Part shown: one piece after another, positions 57,494-64,000 of the stretch
Position numbering within the stretch: the stretch's first letter is position 1
How the letters are laid out: every line of letters starts with the position of its first letter
NCBI GenBank assembly: GCA_963824985.1
Contig: CAWGRQ010000025.1
Span: 124,001 to 188,000, forward strand
Reading direction: 5' to 3'
Length of the DNA stretch: 64,000 bases
Source of the DNA: JAFNAG01 sp963824985
GTDB lineage: Bacteria; Acidobacteriota; UBA6911
Translations under genes and position numbers: made by a program
Notes under the pieces: generated by a model
The model's database searches: none
What the model saw: only the letters and a program-made list of their open reading frames with translations
Told to the model about the DNA's origin: nothing

Positions 57494-58768
57494 ATGAATC
57501 CGACAAACGACAACCACGGGCCGAGGCGGCAGGGCTTTCTCCTGATCCTGGCTCTGGCGCTGGGCCTGATCGGAGGCGTGGTGCTGGATCGGCTGGCTGC
57601 CGTCGGGATCGAGTCCGTCAATTCAGCGGCGGATTTCCGATTGATCTCGGAAGCCTGGAGAATCGTCCAACGTGTCTATGTGGATCGTGCTGCGGCACAA
57701 CCGCGAACGATGACATATGGCGCGATCGGTGGAATGGTGGATGCGCTGGGCGACACAGGACACAGCCGTTTTCTCAGTCCTGAGATGGTCAAGGAACTCA
57801 GCGGCATCCAGCGGAATAAGTTCGAGGGCATCGGCGCCGAAATCCAGATCAAGGCGGGGCACGTGGTGATTGCCGCGCCCCTGGACAACTCTCCCGCGCA
57901 GCGCGCGGGCCTGCGCCCGGGTGACATCATACTCAAGGTCAACGGCAATGAGGTCACCGGCCTGCCGCTCGACCAGGTTGTGGCGCGCGTTTCGGGGCCT
58001 GCGGGCACATCTGTGACTCTGACGATTCTGAATCACTCGACCGGGAACACGCGCGAGGTCACCCTGGTCCGCGCTTCCATTACTATTCACAACGTCACCT
58101 GGCATCAGCTCCCCGGGTCCAAGGTGGCACACCTGCGCATAGCCAGCTTCGGCCAAGGTATGACCGATGGTCTGCGCGTGGCATTGGCGCAGATAAGCCG
58201 TGGCGGCCTGAACGGAATCATCCTGGATCTGCGGAATAATCCAGGCGGCCTGCTGGAGGAAGCCATTGGCGCCACCAGCCAGTTTCTCAAAGACGGCAAC
58301 GTGCTGCTGGTAAAAGACGCCCGGGGCACAATCAAGCCGATCCCCGTAAAATCCGGAGGCGCAGCCATCAGCATACCGCTGGCTGTTCTGATCAATGGCG
58401 GCACGGCCAGCGCCGCTGAGATTATGGCAGGAGCACTCAGCGCTGCACACCGCGCAAGTCTGCTGGGCGTTACGACCTTCGGCACAGGCACGGTCCTCAA
58501 CGAGTTTCCTCTGGCCGACGGGTCGGCGTTGCTGTTAGCTGTCGAGGAGTGGCTGACACCCGCCGGGCAAACAATCTGGCACAAGGGAATTACCCCGGAA
58601 ATAGAGGTGGCGCTGCCGGCAGATTCATCGCCCATCCTGCCGGCAGAGGAGCGGAATATGACCGTTGCCCAACTCAGAGCCAGCAAGGACGAGCAGCTCT
58701 TGCGCGCGCTTGAGTTGCTCAGTCCGTCAGAAGCTGGGACAACACTGCCCAGATCGCCGGGACAATAG
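57494..58768 (+). CDS. S41 family C-terminal processing peptidase, catalytic Lys replaced
   Basis: 424 residues. An N-terminal signal anchor (LILALALGLIGGVVLDRL), a PDZ domain (about 110-195, GIGAEIQI and GLRPGDIILKVNG), and the S41 core (LRNNPGGLLEEAI, nucleophile Ser306 in NGGTASAAEIMAGAL). The general-base Lys of FGKG is Thr331 here (TTFGTGTVLNEFPL). It may therefore be inactive or use another base; similar FGTG forms exist, to my recollection, in other phyla. It would process or degrade exported proteins. Confidence 0.85.
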   Translation: MNPTNDNHGPRRQGFLLILALALGLIGGVVLDRLAAVGIESVNSAADFRLISEAWRIVQRVYVDRAAAQPRTMTYGAIGGMVDALGDTGHSRFLSPEMVKELSGIQRNKFEGIGAEIQIKAGHVVIAAPLDNSPAQRAGLRPGDIILKVNGNEVTGLPLDQVVARVSGPAGTSVTLTILNHSTGNTREVTLVRASITIHNVTWHQLPGSKVAHLRIASFGQGMTDGLRVALAQISRGGLNGIILDLRNNPGGLLEEAIGATSQFLKDGNVLLVKDARGTIKPIPVKSGGAAISIPLAVLINGGTASAAEIMAGALSAAHRASLLGVTTFGTGTVLNEFPLADGSALLLAVEEWLTPAGQTIWHKGITPEIEVALPADSSPILPAEERNMTVAQLRASKDEQLLRALELLSPSEAGTTLPRSPGQ

Positions 58769-58905
58769 AGCTTGGGGGACTGGGGACTGACGACGATAAC
58801 AATTAAACGGCCTCATTATTTGGCGCTAACCCGCTCATGCGCGCCCCGATCGATATTTGTCCAATGATTTTAATGACTTGGCGTCGTCAATCCCCATCCC
58901 GCCAA

Positions 58906-58998
58906 GTCACCTCGGCTGGGGCTGAAGTGCAGCGCCCCCTCGCCACCGTGGTGATCGGAGGCCTGGTCACCTCGACGCTGCTCACTCTGCTAGCGCTC
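58906..58998 (+). pseudogene. Remnant of a CusA/CzcA-type RND metal efflux pump
   Basis: About 30 codons (AGAEVQRPLATVVIGGLVTS, then TLLTLLAL) match the highly conserved last transmembrane region of heavy-metal RND pumps. The usual PALYRWFE continuation is garbled to TAPYSRCS. Nothing of the remaining roughly 1000 codons is present. It is the only content recognised in the 457-base gap before the YeiH gene. Confidence 0.75.
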
Positions 58999-59225
58999 AC
59001 GGCCCCCTATTCTCGTTGTTCCACGACCGGTGCTCCTCTTGGGTTTGCTGCTGCCAAGGGGAAGTCCCATCCGGAGCGCTTGCGTCTCGCCCGCGGTCCG
59101 AAGTGACTGATTTCCTGCCGGTGCATGACGAACGTGCTTTACATCTGCCGGAACTTCTCGGAAACTAGGCCCATTCCCGACAGCAAGGAGGTCACACGGG
59201 CATTCCGGAGCAAGGAGGAGTTCTC

Positions 59226-60683
59226 ATGGGAGAATCGAGACGTTCGGGATCGCTGCTGCTGAAAACAGAGGATTATTGGGCGGTGTGGCTGGGTCTGGGC
59301 ATCATCCTGTTCAGCCTGCTCCTGTATGCCGCCGGGTATGCGGACGTCCTGGGCAAGTTCGCCGTCAAACAGCCTGCGGACTGGACTTCGCTGGCGCCGG
59401 TGGCCACACACCTGGCGGCCGCCTGGCCGTGGTACCTGGTACTGTTTGCGGCCTTCGCCGCTATCTTCAGCATAAGCGTGGCCATCATGGGGCGCAGAGC
59501 CTCTGAGTATCTCCCCGGATTTGCCGTCATCTATGCCGCTTCGGTCGTCATCCTGATCCTGTCCAGTTCCCGGTTTGCGCACGGGTACAATCTCGAGGCG
59601 CCCCTTCTGGCGCTGATCCTGGGCCTGATTGCCGGCAATCTCTTCCGCATGCCTGTGTGGCTGGACACGGCGCTGCGCACCGAGTACTACATCAAGACCG
59701 GCATCGTCCTCCTCGGCGCCACCCTTCCGCTCACCCTGATCGTGTCGGCCGGCCCCATCGCGTTTATCCAGGCGACCATAGTTTCGGTGGTGACGTGGAT
59801 GACGATCTACTTTGCGGCCACGAGGCTGTTCGGGGAGGCCCCGGAGTTCGGCGCGGTTTTGGGGGCGGCTGGCTCCATCTGCGGGGTAAGTGCATCGATC
59901 GCCGTAGGTGCCTCCGTCAAGGCCAGGAAGGAGCACATCGCCATTGCCATCTCGGTAGTGACCATCTGGGCGATCGTCATGATCTTCTTCATCCCCCTGG
60001 CATCGCGTGCCCTGCGTCTGCCCACGGCGGTCGCGGGAGCCTGGGTTGGGACGTCGGAATTCGCCGACGCAGCCGGCTTCGCGGCGGCCCAGTCGTACGC
60101 GCCGCCCATGCCCCAACCGCTCCGGGTTGCATTGGACGCGGCGGCCGCCGGCACAGCCACACCGGACCATCTGGCCCTGATTCGGGAGCAGAAGCCCCTT
60201 CACGACACCGAGAATGCGATCCGCGCCTTCACTTTGATGAAGGTCATCGGCCGCGACATCTGGATCGGTATCTGGTGCTTCATCCTTTCGATTGTCGCGG
60301 TGACGGTCTGGGAGCGGAAGAAGTCCGGTGGACAAGGCCGAGGGGTAAGTGCCGGTGTGATCTGGGAACGGTTCCCAAAGTTCGTGCTGGGATTCGTCGC
60401 GGCGTCGGTCCTGATGACCCTCATTGTGGAGGCCTACAGCGCCCAGGCGAGCGATGCCTTCCCCCTGCTGGATCGGAGCCTCATCGGTCCCATCAAGACG
60501 CTGCGCACCTGGACGTTTGTGTTCACTTTCCTGTGCATCGGGCTCACGACCCGTTTTCGCGAGCTGACGCGGTTTGGATGGAAGCCCTTCTGGGCCTTCA
60601 GCATCGGCGTGCTGGTAAACGTGCCGCTCGGTTTCTTTCTCTCCAACTTCGCCTTCCGCGATTTCTGGTTGCGCATCCGCTGA
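59226..60683 (+). CDS. YeiH/UPF0324 family putative sulfate exporter
   Basis: 485 residues, about twelve hydrophobic segments. Core landmarks are LEAPLLALILGLIAGN, YYIKTGIVLLGATLPL, GAAGSICGVSASIAV, VGTSEFADAAGF and the ENAIRAFTLMKVIGRD loop. Longer than the roughly 350-residue E. coli YeiH because of N-terminal spans and a cytosolic insert. Family function is unproven; a role in sulfite or sulfate export is the usual annotation. It is convergent with fdhE. Confidence 0.85.
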   Translation: MGESRRSGSLLLKTEDYWAVWLGLGIILFSLLLYAAGYADVLGKFAVKQPADWTSLAPVATHLAAAWPWYLVLFAAFAAIFSISVAIMGRRASEYLPGFAVIYAASVVILILSSSRFAHGYNLEAPLLALILGLIAGNLFRMPVWLDTALRTEYYIKTGIVLLGATLPLTLIVSAGPIAFIQATIVSVVTWMTIYFAATRLFGEAPEFGAVLGAAGSICGVSASIAVGASVKARKEHIAIAISVVTIWAIVMIFFIPLASRALRLPTAVAGAWVGTSEFADAAGFAAAQSYAPPMPQPLRVALDAAAAGTATPDHLALIREQKPLHDTENAIRAFTLMKVIGRDIWIGIWCFILSIVAVTVWERKKSGGQGRGVSAGVIWERFPKFVLGFVAASVLMTLIVEAYSAQASDAFPLLDRSLIGPIKTLRTWTFVFTFLCIGLTTRFRELTRFGWKPFWAFSIGVLVNVPLGFFLSNFAFRDFWLRIR

Positions 60684-60777
60684 CTGAGGTATCAGTGCTC
60701 CATTCCTGGGCTTTGTGAAACAGAAATCCTGATCACACCTCAGGCAATGATCTTCTTGCGGACGGCCTGCCAGCCGA

Positions 60778-61644
60778 TCACCGAATGAAGAGATCAACTC
60801 CGTTCCGACAATATCCCTTTTCTGCCATCAGAAAATCGAGCGCGATCGTAGCCAGATCATCGGCGCCCGGCTCCGCGCCGGGATCAATCTCCAGATAGAA
60901 CAACTTCAGGTAACTGCGGCACCGGTGACAGGCCTCCGCCCGGACGCCGGCGGCCGTCCCCTCGATCCTGAAATAGGACAGATCGGCGGTGGCGTCACAG
61001 GCGGTACACGCCAGGCGCGGGTGGTACCACTGCGCGGCGCAGAGCGAACAGGCGAGATAGCGAAGCTGCCGGCCGGACTGCACAAGTCCTGCGACCGGCG
61101 GCGACCCGCAGACCGGACATGCATTCCCCATACAGTCCGATTTCCCGGGCGGCCTCGCGGATGCGAGCGCCGTCCAGTAAACCTGAAGTGCCGCGCCTAC
61201 AAACGGGGCTGCGGCAGCATCAATCTGCCCGTGATTCCGGGACCGCAAAGCCCGCGCGAGGATTCCCAGTTGAGCGGGTGCGGCGCCGGCCAATCCTTTT
61301 AAAACCGCCAGGGTCGGTTCCGGAAGAGAAACGCGTTGCATGTCCCCCACGATCCGTTTTAACGCCTCGATCCATGGTTCTTCGCGGTCGGGACTCCTGT
61401 CTGCCGGGACAACGTCGGGCAGCGAGGCGGCTGCTGGTGACCGGCCCATTTGAGTGGCGCAGGCGGCGTGCTGAGCGTCCGCCAGGTGTGCCATGGCCTC
61501 GAGAAACGGGCCCATGGCATGACCCCGGGCGAGCGCCCGCAGACGGGCCGCCCGCCCGGCAAAAGCCCGCTCCGGGTCGGGCATGATCAGGCGGATGATC
61601 TCACCCGCTTCATCGTGGAGGAAATTGGGCCTGCCGAGGGTCAT
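60778..61644 (-). CDS. fdhE: Formate dehydrogenase accessory protein FdhE
   Basis: 288 residues from ATG 61644, overlapping fdhC by four bases. The rubredoxin-like C-terminal half has paired cysteines: CPVCGSPP, CSLCAAQW, CTACDA and CHRC, then YLKLFYLEID and FLMAEKGYCRNG. It is needed for assembly of respiratory formate dehydrogenase, as known for E. coli. Last gene of the operon. A degraded copy of its 3' end lies at 53 kb. Confidence 0.92.
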   Translation of the reverse strand: MTLGRPNFLHDEAGEIIRLIMPDPERAFAGRAARLRALARGHAMGPFLEAMAHLADAQHAACATQMGRSPAAASLPDVVPADRSPDREEPWIEALKRIVGDMQRVSLPEPTLAVLKGLAGAAPAQLGILARALRSRNHGQIDAAAAPFVGAALQVYWTALASARPPGKSDCMGNACPVCGSPPVAGLVQSGRQLRYLACSLCAAQWYHPRLACTACDATADLSYFRIEGTAAGVRAEACHRCRSYLKLFYLEIDPGAEPGADDLATIALDFLMAEKGYCRNGVDLFIR

Positions 61645-62273
61645 AGGTTTCTGCCGGTCACCTCGCGATACCACGCGGGATGGTGAAACCTGGCCCATCT
61701 GTGCGTAACCGTTCCGCGCACCATGGCGCGCACCGATCCCCGGGTCCAGTAGGCCGCGTACCAGTGGATTCCAATCCCCACAAACATGACAAAGGCGCAG
61801 AACGCGTGAAGCAACCCGGCAGCGCGCCGGATTCCCGGGGGGAACCGCGGCGCGAACCACGGTTGCCAGACAATTATCCCGGTGCACAGAAGAAGCGCTA
61901 TGATGGGAACCATCGACCAGAACATGAGTTTCTGCCCGGCGTTGTATTTGCCGGTGTCGCCCGGATGGTGTTGTTTGCGCATGAAGGCCCACATGTTTTT
62001 CACCCATGCCGTGTCCGCGGGCAGCCAGCGGTTGTCTTTCCAGACCTGAATGGCGTAAGGATAGAACAGCAGGGCCAGCGCCACACCGGCGATCGGGTGC
62101 AGAAACCGCATGAACTGTCCGCTTCCGAACAGGCTGGAAATCCAGAAGAAGAAGGGATGGAACAGCGCCAGTCCGGAAAGGAACAGAAAAATGAAGACCA
62201 TGGCCACCGCCCAGTGGGTAACTCTCTCACCCACGGAATGGCGCACAATCAGATTGCGGGTTCCATCCGCCAT
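61641..62273 (-). CDS. fdhC: Formate dehydrogenase cytochrome b subunit
   Basis: 210 residues with four membrane spans of the FdnI/FdoI type. Haem ligands are likely His in VRHSVGERVTHW, FLHPIAG and LLHAFCAFVMFVGIGIHWY. It passes electrons from the iron-sulfur subunit to quinone in the inner membrane. Overlaps fdhE and follows fdhB by three bases. Confidence 0.93.
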   Translation of the reverse strand: MADGTRNLIVRHSVGERVTHWAVAMVFIFLFLSGLALFHPFFFWISSLFGSGQFMRFLHPIAGVALALLFYPYAIQVWKDNRWLPADTAWVKNMWAFMRKQHHPGDTGKYNAGQKLMFWSMVPIIALLLCTGIIVWQPWFAPRFPPGIRRAAGLLHAFCAFVMFVGIGIHWYAAYWTRGSVRAMVRGTVTHRWARFHHPAWYREVTGRNL

Positions 62274-62276
62274 AGT

Positions 62277-63143
62277 TCAGAGTTCCTCGTCGTCTCCGGG
62301 CACGTCCAGAGGCCCATGCCTCATGTAATGGAGAATCCCGGCCCCCAGAACTGCGAACATGGTGAAGACTCCCAGTCCGCGCGCGAAGCCGCTGCGCCAC
62401 ATGCGGACCAGCGGGCTGACGGTCGGGTGTCCGGGCAACCCGTATGCTTCGGGCCGGTCGCCGTGCGGCAACACGAAGAACACGTGCGTGCCTGCGACTC
62501 CCGGCGGATCATATACGGAGGCATTCACGAAGCCCCGTTCACGCAAGTTCCCAACCCGGCGGTTTGCCAGAGCCAGCAAGTCCGGCTTCGAACCGAAGGT
62601 CAGGGCCTGAGTCGGGCAGGTCTTGATACAGGCGGGCTCGAGCCCCACACTGATCCGATCGGAGCACAGCGTGCACTTGTAAACCCTGGAATCATGGGCG
62701 CGCAACCGCGGGATATTGAATGGGCACCCCGAGATGCAATAACCGCAGCCGATGCAGTATTCCTCCTGGAAATCGACGATGCCGTTTTGGTGCTGAACGA
62801 TGGCGCCGGGCGCCGGGCAAGCGCGAAGACATCCCGGGTCCGAACAGTGCAGGCAGCCATCCTTGAGGATCAGCCATCGCAACCCGCCGTCGATTTCCAC
62901 TTCACTGAACCGGATCAGGCACCAGGTCTGGTCATCCAGGTCCGGGGGATTGGTATACGAGCCGGTAAAGCCGCCCGCCGTCCGGCGGAGATCGTTCCAC
63001 TCCATGCATGCCGCCTGGCAGGCCTTGCATCCGATACAGCGGGAGACATCGATGAGCTTGGCCACCTCGAGGGTCGAGCGCGCCGATGGTGCCGGAAAGA
63101 TCGTGGCGGATCGTCTCAGGATATCGTGTGCCTGCTGCGCCAT
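62277..63143 (-). CDS. fdhB: Formate dehydrogenase iron-sulfur subunit
   Basis: 288 residues from ATG 63143 (AGGTGG six bases upstream; an earlier GTG at 63152 abuts the fdhA stop). Four ferredoxin-type motifs: CIGCKACQAACMEWN, CLHCSDPGCLRACP, CIGCGYCISGCPFNIPR, and CTLCSDRI with CIKTCP. One C-terminal span (GLGVFTMFAVLGAGILHY) anchors it, as in FdnH/FdoH. Confidence 0.95.
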   Translation of the reverse strand: MAQQAHDILRRSATIFPAPSARSTLEVAKLIDVSRCIGCKACQAACMEWNDLRRTAGGFTGSYTNPPDLDDQTWCLIRFSEVEIDGGLRWLILKDGCLHCSDPGCLRACPAPGAIVQHQNGIVDFQEEYCIGCGYCISGCPFNIPRLRAHDSRVYKCTLCSDRISVGLEPACIKTCPTQALTFGSKPDLLALANRRVGNLRERGFVNASVYDPPGVAGTHVFFVLPHGDRPEAYGLPGHPTVSPLVRMWRSGFARGLGVFTMFAVLGAGILHYMRHGPLDVPGDDEEL

Positions 63144-63152
63144 CACGGCCAC

Positions 63153-64000
63153 CTATGCTTTGCGAACGTCCACCAGAAACGCCTTGAATTCGGGGGTCTG
63201 GACGTTGGCATCCCCGACGAAAGGCGTGAGGGTGTTGGTCAGGAAGCCGGGTTTCGTGAGTCCGACAAATCCCCAGTGAATCGGAAGGCCGACTATGTGG
63301 ACCGTATTCCCCTCGATCTCGAGCTGCCGGATGCGCAGGGTGACGAGAGCCTTGGCCCTGATCTGACCGCGCTTGGAGCGGACCACGACCCTATCGCCGT
63401 TGGCGATGCCGCGCAGCCGCGCCAGTTCGGCGCCGATCTCGACGAACGGTTCCGGCTGCAGCACGGCCGGAATGGCCTCGTGCTTGGTCCAGAAATGGAA
63501 ATGTTCGGTCAGCCTGTAGGTTGTGGCAACGAACGGGAATTCCTGCGCCGACCCCAGACGGTCGCGATCGTCCTGGAAAACGCGGGCTGCGGGATTGCAG
63601 AGCGCCCTGGGGGACAGAGGATTGTGTTCTAGTGGAGTTTCGAATGGTTCGTAATGGACGGGGAAGGGACCATCGACCAGGCCGCCGAGCGCGAATAATC
63701 GTCCGGCCCCATCGGCGTTCATGATGAAGGGACCCGGCCCTACGGCGGGTGGCGCATCCACCTTGTAATCCGGAACATCCGCCCCGCCCCATTGGTTTCC
63801 GGTCCAATAGACATACCGGCGCGCAGGGTCCCATGGATTGCCGGCCGGATCGGCCGAGGCGCGGTTGTAAAGAATCCGGCGGTTGGACGGCCAGGCCCAC
63901 GCCCAGCCCGGTGTTGCGCCGATCCCGTACGGATCGGACGGGTCGCGGCGCGCCATTTGGTTTCCGGCCTGGGTCCAGCAGCCGCTGAAGATCCAGCAGC
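63153..64000 (-). CDS. fdhA: Formate dehydrogenase major subunit, C-terminal part
   Basis: 281 residues visible; the frame continues past the right edge. FSGCWTQAGNQMARRDPSDP, PGWAWAWPSNRRILYNRASA and YRLTEHFHFWTKHE match FdnG/FdoG closely. The C-terminal molybdopterin-binding beta barrel is complete to RGQIRAKALVTLRI and VDVRKA. The active-site residue (Sec or Cys near residue 196 in E. coli) is outside the window. With fdhB and fdhC it forms a membrane formate dehydrogenase feeding the quinone pool. Confidence 0.95.
   Translation of the reverse strand, partial: CWIFSGCWTQAGNQMARRDPSDPYGIGATPGWAWAWPSNRRILYNRASADPAGNPWDPARRYVYWTGNQWGGADVPDYKVDAPPAVGPGPFIMNADGAGRLFALGGLVDGPFPVHYEPFETPLEHNPLSPRALCNPAARVFQDDRDRLGSAQEFPFVATTYRLTEHFHFWTKHEAIPAVLQPEPFVEIGAELARLRGIANGDRVVVRSKRGQIRAKALVTLRIRQLEIEGNTVHIVGLPIHWGFVGLTKPGFLTNTLTPFVGDANVQTPEFKAFLVDVRKA

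Noticed and set aside
59139..60797. 552-codon minus-strand open frame
   Set aside because: Antisense to the YeiH-family transporter; its composition is typical of a reversed membrane protein gene.
61680..63632. 650-codon plus-strand open frame
   Set aside because: Antisense to the formate dehydrogenase operon, whose iron-sulfur and haem motifs are unmistakable.

Overview
The window is about 60% G+C, densely coded bacterial chromosome. The best taxonomic guess is Acidobacteriota or a close relative. The reasons are a PknB-type kinase with a C-terminal sensor domain, large secreted proteins ending in repeated beta modules, futalosine-pathway menaquinone synthesis (mqnC), a topoisomerase VI pair and sigma-54 regulation. 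This is inference from gene content; there is no rRNA, and no tRNA gene was recognised.

Layout. 1-9.9 kb: Ser/Thr kinase (cut by the left edge), metallo-beta-lactamase-fold hydrolase, tryptophanase with an alkyltransferase-like protein, mqnC, queG, thyA, a Bcp-type peroxiredoxin whose catalytic codon is an in-frame TGA (probable selenoprotein), a P1-family self-cleaving peptidase and a SRPBCC-like protein. 10-20 kb: sugar kinase with sugar-1-phosphate nucleotidyltransferase, DUF1573 protein, gpmA, alanine dehydrogenase-like, CoA-transferase, and a znuA-znuC-znuB metal importer. 20-36 kb: DUF4912 protein with GH57 branching enzyme, three large polytopic membrane proteins (two with TPRs), topoisomerase VI B and A subunits, and a 1386-residue secreted metalloprotease with a small partner. 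36-42 kb: DUF374 acyltransferase, trmO, M24 peptidase, and a sigma/anti-sigma pair with a Yip1 membrane protein carrying a signal-peptidase-like tail. 42-50 kb: dodecin, TauE-like permease, PlsC-type acyltransferase, then a histidine kinase, a sigma-54 response regulator and an exported Gly/Met-rich protein with a strong -24/-12 promoter. 50-64 kb: gcvP, a broken fdhE fragment, vapBC, GH63-like lipoprotein with an internal PA14 domain, S41 protease, an RND-pump remnant, a YeiH-family transporter, and a formate dehydrogenase operon (fdhA partial, fdhB, fdhC, fdhE) leaving the right edge.

Between genes lie five copies of a palindromic non-autonomous element. Each has about 14-bp inverted termini (one end starting GTAA) and an 8-bp target duplication, perfect in four copies, which suggests IS66-type mobilisation. 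One copy has inserted into the arm of a REP-like hairpin. A second, unrelated MITE-like element lies at 43.6-43.9 kb.

The strongest candidates for new biology are: (1) the Sec-containing Bcp with a SECIS-like hairpin, on the same contig as a formate dehydrogenase of a type often Sec-dependent; (2) a sigma-54 two-component system whose sensor carries almost the same Gly/Met-rich segment as the exported protein it probably controls; (3) the MITE family; (4) a sigma/anti-sigma operon with a Yip1 protein fused to an apparently inactive signal-peptidase-like domain.
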